From Acidobacteria bacterium AH-259-L09 (GTDB taxonomy: Bacteria > Acidobacteriota > UBA6911 > RPQK01), in assembly GCA_027717875.1 (NCBI GenBank), contig JALLOL010000064.1:1-11081 (forward strand): DNA of 11,081 nucleotides, in the 5' to 3' direction. Shown here one piece after another: positions 1-7,349 of the stretch. A program made the position numbers and the translations under genes. Position 1 is the first letter of the stretch. The number at the start of each line of letters is the position of its first letter. The notes under the pieces are model-generated. The model was not told the DNA's origin, made no database searches, and worked only from the letters and a program-made list of their open reading frames with translations.

Positions 1-259
1 CACTGACACCCATAGGGCGAGCCAATCTGACGGTCATTTCAGCTACTCGTTCGGCGTGTCCCTCTGTCTCTTGATCACGCAATTTGAGAGCCCTCGCCAA
101 GGCTCTGGTAAATTCCGTATTGGAACTCTCTAGTTTCTCCTCCGCCTGTTTGTGCTCACTTTCTACAGCTTGCAGCTCAACAATTCGTTGTCGTGCCTCG
201 GCCAGTTCCTTGATCAGTTGGTCTTTGGTTTTATGGTGGTTGTTTGTGCTGCCTTCCAT
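1..259 (-). CDS. Coiled-coil / HD-GYP domain signalling protein (N-terminal part, runs off left edge)
   Basis: Reading from an ATG at 259 toward position 1 gives 86 open codons with no stop. Residues about 10-50 are charged and heptad-like (KELAEARQRIVELQ, then KQAEEKLESS), as in the coiled-coil linkers of bacterial signalling proteins. Residues 58-85 (LKLRDQETEGHAERVAEM, then LARPMG) match the first helix of HD-GYP domains, whose usual pattern is LRDxETxGHxxRVxxxxxxLAxxMG; His68 and Arg71 are the signature positions. HD-GYP proteins usually hydrolyse cyclic di-GMP, but the catalytic HD and GYP motifs lie outside the window, so activity cannot be judged. A stop codon lies in frame 13 codons upstream (299-301), so the start must be near 259. 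A GGAGG stands 13 bases before the ATG, a longer spacing than usual. No PAS or receiver domain precedes the coiled coil. Confidence 0.8.
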   Translation of the reverse strand, partial: MEGSTNNHHKTKDQLIKELAEARQRIVELQAVESEHKQAEEKLESSNTEFTRALARALKLRDQETEGHAERVAEMTVRLARPMGVS

Positions 260-709
260 TGAGATTAGCAAACCTCCAGGGAGGGAGTGGGACGTCTTTT
301 AGTGCGGTCACTCATTTCAATTCTCCAATCACTAAAAGGATCGCCCCCAAAATCGCATTCACATTCAAACTCTTTGCCTCTAAGCACGTGGTGTGCCATT
401 TTCGAGTTTTACCCGGATCGTGTGGCGGCAGATTAATATAACTCCCTTTTAACAAATTACTTATAGCCTGTAAGGGGCGTGAATTTATCACAGCTAGCTC
501 AGCTCCTGTTCTTGGGGCCGGTGTCAACGTCAGTTTACAATTTTCTCGGTTGTGAGCGGCCCGGATGGCGTTCTGATTTGACAGCCGGATAAGCCGGGTC
601 AAAGAATATCGGGGACCTGGCTTTATCCCGGCACTCCCGCAAGAAACCATCTTCATAGCTGAGCCATTCGCGCTGCATTTTCCCGAACGCCAGAAACTTG
701 GGATGAATT
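260..709. other. Gene-free stretch between HD-GYP gene and truncated CMD-like gene
   Basis: I see no convincing gene here. Two minus-strand open frames exist. One starts at a GTG at 723 (62 codons, ending at 535) and the other at an ATG at 656 (114 codons, ending at 312). Neither resembles a family I know. The second has an odd composition, and neither has a well-placed ribosome binding site. The stretch directly follows a gene that seems cut short, so it may contain diverged remains of it. I found no clear promoter for the HD-GYP gene and no hairpin followed by a T run. Confidence 0.5.
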
Positions 710-901
710 CTATATTCGTCCACGATCTCCAGGGATCCCCCTGAAAACTGAAAAGCCTAACTGCGGTGGTGCAATTGCCAGTTGGTCGTATACCTCGGCG
801 ACAAGTCCACTTCTCTCTCCATAGGGCACGGCCCTAATGTAATGGATGACTTGTGGGGCTTTCTCCACGAAAAGTTTTCGTTCGATGTGTTCTCCGATCA
901 T
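710..901 (-). pseudogene. Truncated carboxymuconolactone-decarboxylase (AhpD-like) family gene
   Basis: An ATG at 901 is preceded by AGGAGA with a 6-base spacer, so translation of this frame is likely. It begins 23 bases after the stop of the iron-sulfur/SCP2 gene, as in an operon. It encodes only 63 residues. Residues about 21-45 (IRAVPYGERSGLVAEVYDQ followed by APPQLG) resemble the N-terminus of CMD/AhpD-like proteins of about 200 residues, which start with a pattern like YVxPVxxxxAxGLVAEVYxQ and continue toward a CxxC active site. Here the similarity stops after roughly 45 residues, a stop follows at 710-712, and no CxxC segment is visible in any minus-strand frame downstream. I read it as a gene fragment that kept its translation signals. 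A genuine short peptide gene is possible. The family match is from memory and is modest. Confidence 0.45.
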
Positions 902-924
902 GTTGATTCTCCTTTCTGGTTTGT

Positions 925-2265
925 TTACGACGGAAAGCATTTGCCAAACGCCAAGAGGAGCCTAGGGGAGCCCTTCAAGCGAATCTTCCGCTGCAGGAAG
1001 GCCCAGACGAGACTTCGCTCCTTGGCAAGAAAACCGAGCCAGGTGCTGCTGTCGGCGGTGATTCGTAGGTCAGCTTCCCCGATATGTTCCTCTTCAACCC
1101 GCAAGGTCTTGTCCTGCATCACTATGGTTGCCTTGCGCTCCTCGTCTCCAGTAAAAGTCAAATGGTAGGTGGCGTTGACACCTTCAGACTGATTCTTCTG
1201 GAATACCAAAGGTAACCCTTCCAAGAATCCCTCGATCGAGCGCGGCCGTAGACTGCCCCCGACTCGCTTGACCGTCTTATTGGGAAAGCGTTTCGCCACG
1301 TGGACTTCGGCATCTGAGCCAGGAACCACGTAGATGGTTTCCTCCTTTTGCTGGAGGGGTCGGACGTTATCTTTGAGATAACCTTTGCGATCGGCCAAGA
1401 ATGGAGCAATGACATCCTCGCCTGCCGGACACACTGCCATGCAGTAGGCAGCCTTATAGTTCGCTCCGAAAGAGAGGCTCTGCCACATGGAGGCCGACTC
1501 AGCATCGTTCACCTTCTGTCGGTAATCCCGAGCATCTTTGCTTTCCGCCACCTGCCCGACCCAGTCCGTGAATCCTCCCATGAACTCCCGGTAGTTGTGC
1601 GTGTAGCAGGACGAGAAATTAAAGTCGCCGTCAGATGAGATGGCTCCCACCGGGCAGGCCGCCACGCAAAGCTTGCACTCAAGACAGGGGTTGTAATCAA
1701 CCGGCTGATCGTGTCGAGACACCTGGGCGTCTGTGAGGACTGTGCCCAGAAGGATGAAGTTGCCAAACTTGGGATGAATCACATTGCGGTGGATCCCCAT
1801 CTGGCCAAGACCGGCTGCCACTGCTATCGGCTTGTGGGAGACCACCCAGATTTTTCCAGGGAAACGGTCCATTTCCATAGGAAATCCCATGGAGGGGTTG
1901 ATGGCGCGAAATCCTTTTTCTTCCAGTGTAGTGACGATCTTGCGGGAAATCTCGTTCACGTGATCTCCTGTGTGATGAAATTCCAGATTTGCCGCCGAGC
2001 GGGCCGGGCTTCGGATCGGTTCCCGATTCATACGGCAGACAAAGCTGATCAGAGTCCTGGTGTGTGGGAAGTAACTGAGGATATCGTCTCTCTGATCGGC
2101 AATTTCGGAGCGCTCGATTTCAACGAAGCCAACGTCGTCAGCTCCCGCTTCAAGACAGATCTGGCGAAGCCCGTCCGCATCGAGGTCGTCTCGTCTCGTC
2201 TGCTCCTTTTCAGCAGCCTCCTTTTGCCGGACAAGTTTTACTGTAGGATGTTGAGCGAGATTCAT
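925..2265 (-). CDS. Reductive-dehalogenase/QueG-like 4Fe-4S protein fused to a C-terminal SCP2-type domain
   Basis: 446 residues from an ATG at 2265, with AGGAGA 8 bases upstream. Residues about 28-190 resemble the fold shared by epoxyqueuosine reductase and corrinoid reductive dehalogenases, including AGLGQMGIHRNVIHPKFGNF (151-170) and the following LLGTVLTD. A ferredoxin-type motif follows: C194-x2-C197-x2-C200-x3-C204-P. The second cluster region has C220 and C275-x3-C279-P, but Ala272 occupies the position where C-x2-C-x3-CP needs another cysteine. Residues about 345-446 look like an SCP2 sterol/lipid-binding domain (LRITADSSTWLGFL, then a short terminal GSPRLLLAF helix). No Tat or Sec signal is visible, so the protein is probably cytoplasmic. 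The reaction is unknown; a redox role with a hydrophobic or bound substrate is an inference. It lies 66 bases after marR with a MarR-operator copy in between, and is followed by a truncated CMD-like gene. Confidence 0.85.
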   Translation of the reverse strand: MNLAQHPTVKLVRQKEAAEKEQTRRDDLDADGLRQICLEAGADDVGFVEIERSEIADQRDDILSYFPHTRTLISFVCRMNREPIRSPARSAANLEFHHTGDHVNEISRKIVTTLEEKGFRAINPSMGFPMEMDRFPGKIWVVSHKPIAVAAGLGQMGIHRNVIHPKFGNFILLGTVLTDAQVSRHDQPVDYNPCLECKLCVAACPVGAISSDGDFNFSSCYTHNYREFMGGFTDWVGQVAESKDARDYRQKVNDAESASMWQSLSFGANYKAAYCMAVCPAGEDVIAPFLADRKGYLKDNVRPLQQKEETIYVVPGSDAEVHVAKRFPNKTVKRVGGSLRPRSIEGFLEGLPLVFQKNQSEGVNATYHLTFTGDEERKATIVMQDKTLRVEEEHIGEADLRITADSSTWLGFLAKERSLVWAFLQRKIRLKGSPRLLLAFGKCFPS

Positions 2266-2282
2266 AAGGTTTTTCTCCTATT

Positions 2283-2300
2283 TATTTGTATATACAATTT
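2283..2300. promoter_or_regulatory. Second MarR operator copy, upstream of the iron-sulfur/SCP2 gene
   Basis: The core TTGTATATACAA at 2286-2297 is a perfect 12-bp palindrome. Over 18 bp it matches the marR operator at 16 positions. It lies 17 bases before the iron-sulfur gene start and just upstream of its AGGAGA site. Aligned with the marR promoter, TACAAA (2285-2290) would be the -10 element, but the matching -35 position is only TTTTTT (2308-2313), so an independent promoter here is weak or needs an activator. Binding here could also block read-through from marR. Confidence 0.75.
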
Positions 2301-2331
2301 ATGGGCCAAAAAATTTTCTCCCCGGCTGCTC

Positions 2332-2781
2332 TCACACGCACGCTCTGACTTTCTCTGCGGCTCTTACCAAGGCCGCTACTCCAGACTGACCGAGTAGATT
2401 CTTTACCTTCGTCTGTGCCTTTTCCCAGGCCGGTTTCGCTTTCTCAAGAAGCTGCCGGCCTTGTGCGCTCAACCGAAACTGATGAGCGCGCGCGTCCCGC
2501 TCGTCGTCCACGACTTCAATCCACCCCCTGGCTCGCATTCGGTCAACATTTCGGCTCGCGGTAGAAATATCCATCTTCAGTCGGTCGCAGATCTCAGCTG
2601 GGTGAGCCAAGCCCAGGCGGGCGGTGACCACCAGGATGTTCAGCTGGCTCGTTTTAATGCCCAAGGGACGCAGGGCATCGTCATACATCTTGGTGACGAC
2701 CCGGTTGAGCAGCCGCATCCGCACTGCGATGCAGTGTTGAGCGATCAGATCAGGCGTCGTGCTGTGTGTTTCCTTTTTCAT
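2332..2781 (-). CDS. MarR family winged-helix transcriptional regulator
   Basis: 149 residues from the ATG at 2781. A TTG eight codons upstream (2805) lies inside the operator/-10 region and is therefore unlikely to be the start. The length and layout are typical of MarR dimers. An N-terminal dimerisation helix (residues about 10-37) is followed by the DNA-binding winged helix at about 55-105, with recognition helix KMDISTASRNVDRMRARG (69-86) and a wing at DDERDARAHQF (92-102). A C-terminal dimerisation helix runs from about 107 to the end. Cysteines 17, 65 and 148 are present, but nothing shows that they sense redox state. It is first in a small operon with the iron-sulfur/SCP2 gene. Two near-identical palindromes, one over its own promoter and one before the next gene, point to autorepression and control of the operon. 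The ligand is unknown. Confidence 0.93.
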   Translation of the reverse strand: MKKETHSTTPDLIAQHCIAVRMRLLNRVVTKMYDDALRPLGIKTSQLNILVVTARLGLAHPAEICDRLKMDISTASRNVDRMRARGWIEVVDDERDARAHQFRLSAQGRQLLEKAKPAWEKAQTKVKNLLGQSGVAALVRAAEKVRACV

Positions 2782-2790
2782 TGCGATAAG

Positions 2791-2808
2791 TAATTGTATA
2801 TACAATTA
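2791..2808. promoter_or_regulatory. MarR operator: 18-bp perfect palindrome over the marR promoter
   Basis: TAATTGTATATACAATTA is its own reverse complement over all 18 positions. MarR dimers commonly bind AT-rich palindromes of 16-20 bp, and this one lies 9 bases before the marR start and covers the -10 hexamer. The same core recurs ahead of the next gene. Autorepression is the natural reading. Confidence 0.85.
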
Positions 2809-2821
2809 TATGCCTAGTCAA
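2793..2821 (-). promoter_or_regulatory. sigma70-type promoter of marR
   Basis: On the minus strand a -35 TTGACT (2816-2821) and a -10 TACAAT (2793-2798) are separated by exactly 17 bp. The expected transcription start falls only a few bases before the ATG at 2781, and no Shine-Dalgarno sequence is present. The marR message may therefore be leaderless or almost so. The -10 element is wholly inside the operator. Confidence 0.75.
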
Positions 2822-3138
2822 CAAGAAAGTTTCAGATTGTTTTATTTTTTTTGCATCACTGCGGAGCAGCTCCCCACCTCAGGGCCCGATTCCTCACCTG
2901 CTGCGGCGGGTGAATTTGGAGCCCGTATGTGAGGCAGAATCGTCCCAGTGCGCTTTTGACTTTCCATATACGGTCATCAGTTGACATTGCCTTCTAACCC
3001 ATTAAGGCTTACAGTTAGCAACAATCGTACCTGAAAACTGTCTCCGCAGGGACGTCAGACACATCGTTCCATCGACCGATCAGGCTTTTCTCTATGACTC
3101 TTTCATCTTCAGTATGTCGAAACCGCCAAGGCTGAACG
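2822..3138. other. Gene-free spacer between TPR-like gene and marR promoter
   Basis: No supported gene lies here. A 43-codon minus-strand frame (2987-2856) has no recognisable family and a cramped AGAAGG. A small GGAG-CAG-CTCC hairpin (2863-2873) is not followed by a T run on either strand, so it is not a standard terminator. The A/T-rich stretch around 2841-2852 lies just upstream of the marR -35 element and may act as an UP-like element. Confidence 0.5.
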
Positions 3139-4011
3139 TTAGTACTGTAGCATCGCCGACAACTCACCCCGGATTTGCTCGAAGCTAGGGCGCAGATGCA
3201 AAGGAATTTCTCCCAACATCTCCTCGGCCTTCACCAAATATTCCAGCCCTTTTCCCCTTTCTCCCACTTTAGCAAGCATTCCGGCCATCCTGAAGAGGTG
3301 GGGTAAACCGCTGCGAAGTCTCTTCGCCCACTTACGCTTCGAATCCTCTTCAGGGAAAATCTCGTATGCTGCGATTTCATTCTGGACAAGCTCGATGCCT
3401 TTGAACATCGCTTCTACGGCCTTTTCGTTTTGGCCGTCGTGCCTGAGCGCATTGGCATATTCCTGGTACAGCCCACTTAGTCTCGGGAATAATTCAGAAT
3501 CGTCTTTCTCCTTTGCTGCGATCGCCCTTTCATAAAGTTTGAGCCTATGCGCTTTATCAAAAACGGCTGCCAGGGCGAGTATGGCAGGATCTATCTCCAT
3601 CTTCAGAATGTGGGCTCCCAGTGTCCTAATGTGCTCGGCATCTTGGAGATCTTTGAGAGCGCGAAACTTGTAACTGTAAACAGTGCGTCTCAGAGATTTG
3701 GCTTCGGAATTTTGCCGATCGGCAAGAATCTTATCGGCTAAGGCAGACCCTTTAGATGGATCAATATGCCTCAAGGTTGTGAAAAGATACCTGTAGGCCG
3801 TGGAAAGACGAGGACCCGCAGGATTTTCACGAATGTACTTTTCCAAAAGCTCTTCTTTCCGCTCCAGATCCTCCAATTGGTTAATGTCATGGAGCTCTTC
3901 GAGCGGGGTCAGATCATCCTGCTTGCCGTGAGATCCACTCTTCTGAAAAGCAAAGCAGTGTAAGCACACAGAAAGAAAAACGAAAGCAAGGCCAAACCAG
4001 CGGATCTTCAT
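3139..4011 (-). CDS. Exported helical TPR-like protein of unknown function
   Basis: 290 residues from the ATG at 4011, with GGGAGGG about 9 bases upstream. The frame is open further upstream, to 4176, but that part overlaps the 3' end of the peroxidase gene and would bury the signal peptide. Residues 1-21 (MKIRWFGLAFVFLSVCLHCF) form a Sec signal peptide with likely cleavage near CFA-FQ; the Cys16 context does not make a good lipobox. The rest is almost entirely helical and charged. Two segments look TPR-like: about 180-210 (LYQEYANALRHDGQNEKAVE) and about 232-268 (AGMLAKVGERGKGLEYL). I do not recognise a family. It follows the peroxidase gene by 37 bases and is probably co-transcribed, so a periplasmic scaffold or adaptor role beside that enzyme is plausible but only inferred. 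Confidence 0.8.
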   Translation of the reverse strand: MKIRWFGLAFVFLSVCLHCFAFQKSGSHGKQDDLTPLEELHDINQLEDLERKEELLEKYIRENPAGPRLSTAYRYLFTTLRHIDPSKGSALADKILADRQNSEAKSLRRTVYSYKFRALKDLQDAEHIRTLGAHILKMEIDPAILALAAVFDKAHRLKLYERAIAAKEKDDSELFPRLSGLYQEYANALRHDGQNEKAVEAMFKGIELVQNEIAAYEIFPEEDSKRKWAKRLRSGLPHLFRMAGMLAKVGERGKGLEYLVKAEEMLGEIPLHLRPSFEQIRGELSAMLQY

Positions 4012-4048
4012 GAAATGCTTCCCTCCCCATAGAGACCACATTGCCTCG

Positions 4049-5077
4049 TTATTTCCCCCACACTTCGTTAATTTCCCCATCCAAGCTTCTGAGAAAGGCC
4101 AACAATGCCTTTTTCTCTTCAGCCGTGAGAGCCAAGCGTCGCAGCTCCGGGTCCAGGTAGGGATTCGGGTTCCCACCCCGATCGTAGAAATCGATCACGT
4201 CTTTCAGCGTTTCGAGACTCCCATCGTGCATGTAAGGAGCGGTGTGCTCGATCTCGCGCAAGGTGGGCGTCTTGAATGCTCCCCGGTCCTGTTCTTTGCC
4301 CGTCACCGCAAATCGGCCTGGATCGAGCAGCTGGCCGTCACGCCAGGCGATTCCCGTGTCGTGGAAGCGCTCGTCCGTGAAGTTAGGGCCCACGTGGCAG
4401 GCCGTGCAGTTTCCCTTACCACGAAAAATGCGCAGCCCCTGGCGCTCTCGTTCCGACAAGGCAACGCGCTCGCCGTTCATATAACGGTCAAAGGCCGAGT
4501 CGCCTGACAAAATAGTTCGTACGTAGGAGGCCAGGGCCTTTGCTAAGCCCTCAGCGTTGATCTCGGTTCCTAAAGCTTCGCGAAACCGATGGCGGTAATC
4601 TTCCCGCTGCTTCAACCTTGCCACCACTTCCTCCAGCGTCATATCCATCTCCTTTGGGTCCTGGATGGGTTGAAGCACCTGCTCTTCCAGGCTGGAAATG
4701 CGGCCATCCCAGAAGAAGGCGCCGCCGTAACCGCGATTGACGAGCGTGGGCACGCTGCGAGTGCCTTTCCGATCGAAGACACCTTGGCTGACAGCCCGAC
4801 CATCGGTGAATGCCCGCTCGGGGCGGTGGCAACCCGCACAAGAGAGGGTCTTGTCCTGAGAAAGAATAGGGTCGGAAAAAAGCTTTCGGCCCAACTCCAC
4901 CTTGTCTCTCGTTAGAGGATTATCTTCGGGCACAGGCATGTAGAGGTCGAGCCCCAGAGGGATCTCCGGACGCAGTGGCGCCACTGCCGTCTTTGCCGCG
5001 GCAAAGGCGGCAAGCAAAGCTACTGCCAGCAGAGTTGCCGTTATCAGTAGATTGTTGGAGAGATTTTGACGACCCAT
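4049..5077 (-). CDS. Di-heme cytochrome c peroxidase / MauG family protein
   Basis: 342 residues, a usual length for this family. The N-terminus has a hydrophobic segment (about 9-28) that is a signal peptide or anchor, placing the protein in the periplasm. Two covalent heme sites are visible: C80-AG-C83-H84 and C224-TA-C227-H228. Other family marks are FFWDGRISSLEEQ (121-133) and PYMHDGSLETL (281-291), where Met283 is the candidate distal ligand of the second heme. Bacterial di-heme peroxidases reduce hydrogen peroxide with electrons from small cytochromes or cupredoxins, while MauG-like members oxidise protein substrates. The sequence alone does not decide which applies. No strong Shine-Dalgarno precedes the ATG at 5077, so translation may depend on coupling with the gene upstream. 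It lies between the PD40 gene (82-bp gap) and a TPR-like exported protein (37-bp gap). Confidence 0.93.
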   Translation of the reverse strand: MGRQNLSNNLLITATLLAVALLAAFAAAKTAVAPLRPEIPLGLDLYMPVPEDNPLTRDKVELGRKLFSDPILSQDKTLSCAGCHRPERAFTDGRAVSQGVFDRKGTRSVPTLVNRGYGGAFFWDGRISSLEEQVLQPIQDPKEMDMTLEEVVARLKQREDYRHRFREALGTEINAEGLAKALASYVRTILSGDSAFDRYMNGERVALSERERQGLRIFRGKGNCTACHVGPNFTDERFHDTGIAWRDGQLLDPGRFAVTGKEQDRGAFKTPTLREIEHTAPYMHDGSLETLKDVIDFYDRGGNPNPYLDPELRRLALTAEEKKALLAFLRSLDGEINEVWGK

Positions 5078-5087
5078 ATAGAACTTG

Positions 5088-5139
5088 CCAGGGAACAGCG
5101 TCCTGCTAAGCCCAGGGATGGAACCAGGGAATGGGTTCC
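5088..5139 (-). repeat. CCAGGGA triplet and GGAACC hairpin in the PD40-peroxidase gap
   Basis: The plus strand carries CCAGGGA at 5088-5094, 5112-5118 and 5124-5130. GGAACC (5120-5125) pairs with GGTTCC (5134-5139) across an 8-base loop. No T run follows on the minus strand, so this is not a normal terminator. It could slow or process the transcript between the two genes, or it could be chance. Confidence 0.3.
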
Positions 5140-5159
5140 CCCCTTTAGATGCCAGACTC

Positions 5160-7310
5160 TTATTCGCTGCCCTTGCCTTGCGGCAGGAAGTTCTCCATCA
5201 CCCAGACTTCGGCGGTTTCGTCCCCGCTGCTGGCGCCGAAAGCAATGCGTCGCCCGTCGGGATGAACACTCAGGTTGCGCATGCCCAGTGCGCCCATTGC
5301 CAGTCCGAGCTTTTGGGGTTCCCCGCCTTCCGCGGAGATGCGCCACAGCTCCATTTTTGGGTGGCGGCCCCAGATGCCCTTCGAGAAGAGCAGGTGGCGT
5401 CCGTCAGGCATCCACGCAACACCTCTGATCTCAATGCCTTTCTCTTGCTCACGTTGTTGCAATCGAAGCAGTTCCCGGGGTTCCCCACCCGTGGCCGGGA
5501 TGACCTTCAGGACATTCCGGTTACCAACAAGGACCCACTGCCGGCCATCCGGCGAGATCGCCCGTCCACCACGTTCACTACCAAAAGTTGAGCGATCAAG
5601 CTCCCTCTCGTGCCCCGTTTCCAGGTCTCGCTCCAGGATGCGCCTAACTCTGGTAGCAAAGTCCCAGGTCTTATAGAAAATCGCCTTCCCGTCGGGGGAC
5701 CACTCCGCCCAGCCCGTGGATGCATCGGGCCCCAATTGTACAATAGGTAGGACCTCACCCGTCTGTGCGTCGATCCGGTAGACGCCCATGCGACCCTTGT
5801 GGTCTCTAGCAGCTGCCAGAAGCGAGCGGCCGTCAGGGGACCAACGAGGGACAAAGCGTTTGGTTGTCATCTTGAGCGGGAGTTCGCGCTCCTCGCCGGT
5901 TTCGACAGAGCGAATGACGAGCACCCAGCCTGCCGTGTCAAACCCGGGAGTGGGGGCCGGGTCCCGCAACGAGAGATACGCCAGGTACCGGCCGTCGGGC
6001 GACCAGTCGGGTCCTAAATTACTCCCCACGTAACGCTGGCTGATCTTTTTCGGTGGATCGAGAACTTGGCCCGTTACCGGGTCAAGCGTGGCAATATAAA
6101 CATCATGTGTCCCCCTTCCCACGCCGTAGTAGAAGGAGCCGTTCCGGGTGAACCCCAGCGGCAAGACGGTTCCTATACCCGTCTTAACCAGTTGTGGGGA
6201 GTCCTGAGGTCTTCCATCGGCGACCGGAATGACCCAGGCATCGGTACTGCCCGTCCGGTCACTGGCGAAGAGGACCCGCTTGCCATCCGGTGCCCAGCCG
6301 AGCACCCAGTCGTTGGCGGGATGCTCCACGAGCGCAATTTCGCGGCTGCCGTCGGCAGCAAGCACAAAAATGTCTCGCTCCGGGGCATCTTCCTTCGTTG
6401 GAAAGTCATAAACGATATACTGCCCGTCGGGTGAGAAGCTCATCTGGACTGGGAGGCGCCAGTCCAGCGTCTTGAGCGTCTGCACGGAACGATCTGCTAC
6501 GGAGACCAAGGCGATCAGGTTGGTTCGATCGTTTCTGGTGAAGATCGCCAGAACGTGTTTGCCGTCGGGGGACCAATCGCTAGGTTGTATGGTATAAACT
6601 TCCGCATTGCGATAGAGAATGCGGGGTTTGGAGGCGTGGCCCTCCCTGGCGACTGAAGTGACCCGCAGGTCAATGAAGGGCAAATCCTTCGTTTGCCAGT
6701 TGACCCAGTTGTAGGCGACCTGCTTGCCGTCCCGCGAGATTGTGGAACCCCAGCTATACTCGGCTGGGTTCTCCTCCCAAGTCTTGTTGGTGAGGCGGCG
6801 GTTCTCGCCCGTGGTGAGGTCGCGGACAGCAATGCCACCCGTCCCCCAGTCCACAAATGAGAGGTACCGTCCATCGAGAGTAATAGTACCCGAGTCATCC
6901 ACGCCAGGACCTGCCCAGACCCGTCGCGCTGCCATCGTCGATCCCTTGTCTGCTGAGGCGTACTTTCGTGGTGACGACAGTTTGGCCAGTCGCTTTCGTG
7001 CCACACGAACTGCATCTTGCTGGATGGGATAATTGTCAATGACAGCCTGATAGGCCTTCCTGGCCTCCTGCTTGCCCAGCTTTTCGTAGCACATCCCGAT
7101 GTGCAGCTGGGCCTGTGCCGCCAAAGCCTCGTCGGCAGCGTTCGATAGCACCTGCTTGTACAATACTATCGCCTCTTCCAGTTCTCCTTTTACCTCCTCA
7201 AGGTGTCTCGCTTTGTGAAAGTCTTTGTTTCTCGCCCGGCTAACTGCGAGATCGCTCATCAGAGCCAGGGCCAAAAAGACACTCGAAACCAGAATTGCAT
7301 GCCGTCTCAT
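5160..7310 (-). CDS. Secreted TPR plus PD40 (TolB-like) beta-propeller protein
   Basis: 716 residues from an ATG at 7310 with a strong AGGAGG 4 bases upstream. A signal peptide (residues 1-26, ending near AVSRA) is followed by a TPR-like region at about 35-112 (ELEEAIVLYKQVL, then AQLHIGMCYEKLGKQEARKA). The rest is built of PD40 propeller blades, marked by WSPDGKHVL (246), FSPDGQYIV (292), WAPDGKRVL (339), WSPDGRYLA (436), WSPDGRSLL (490), WSPDGKAIF (537), ISPDGRQWV (585), WMPDGRHLL (633) and VHPDGRRIA (682), plus weaker ones near 145 and 192. Two propellers, or one large propeller, are possible. There is no peptidase or kinase domain, unlike many PD40 proteins. It probably binds protein or peptide partners in the periplasm. 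It heads a three-gene exported set and has its own promoter region with Pho-box-like repeats. Confidence 0.9.
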   Translation of the reverse strand: MRRHAILVSSVFLALALMSDLAVSRARNKDFHKARHLEEVKGELEEAIVLYKQVLSNAADEALAAQAQLHIGMCYEKLGKQEARKAYQAVIDNYPIQQDAVRVARKRLAKLSSPRKYASADKGSTMAARRVWAGPGVDDSGTITLDGRYLSFVDWGTGGIAVRDLTTGENRRLTNKTWEENPAEYSWGSTISRDGKQVAYNWVNWQTKDLPFIDLRVTSVAREGHASKPRILYRNAEVYTIQPSDWSPDGKHVLAIFTRNDRTNLIALVSVADRSVQTLKTLDWRLPVQMSFSPDGQYIVYDFPTKEDAPERDIFVLAADGSREIALVEHPANDWVLGWAPDGKRVLFASDRTGSTDAWVIPVADGRPQDSPQLVKTGIGTVLPLGFTRNGSFYYGVGRGTHDVYIATLDPVTGQVLDPPKKISQRYVGSNLGPDWSPDGRYLAYLSLRDPAPTPGFDTAGWVLVIRSVETGEERELPLKMTTKRFVPRWSPDGRSLLAAARDHKGRMGVYRIDAQTGEVLPIVQLGPDASTGWAEWSPDGKAIFYKTWDFATRVRRILERDLETGHERELDRSTFGSERGGRAISPDGRQWVLVGNRNVLKVIPATGGEPRELLRLQQREQEKGIEIRGVAWMPDGRHLLFSKGIWGRHPKMELWRISAEGGEPQKLGLAMGALGMRNLSVHPDGRRIAFGASSGDETAEVWVMENFLPQGKGSE

Positions 7311-7349
7311 AAGACCTCCTTTCGATCTGGTTTGAGTGTGGCAGGCAGC

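Noticed and set aside
312..656. 114-codon minus-strand open frame ahead of the HD-GYP gene
   Set aside because: No domain, unusual composition and no ribosome binding site. It overlaps another equally unconvincing frame (723-535).
2863..2873. GGAG-CAG-CTCC hairpin as a terminator
   Set aside because: The stem is only 4 bp and is followed by an A-rich rather than a T-rich stretch on the minus strand. No plus-strand gene ends there.
2890..2965. Stretch that vaguely recalls the terminal sequence of an insertion element
   Set aside because: No matching inverted end, no target duplication and no transposase fragment in the window. The impression cannot be supported without a search against an IS database.
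2856..2987. 43-codon minus-strand frame in the spacer before marR
   Set aside because: No family resemblance and AGAAGG only 2 bases from the ATG. A frame of this size is expected by chance.
4012..4176. N-terminal extension of the TPR-like protein up to 4176
   Set aside because: It overlaps the end of the peroxidase gene by about 128 bases, hides the signal peptide and has no ribosome binding site. GGGAGGG before the ATG at 4011 decides the start.
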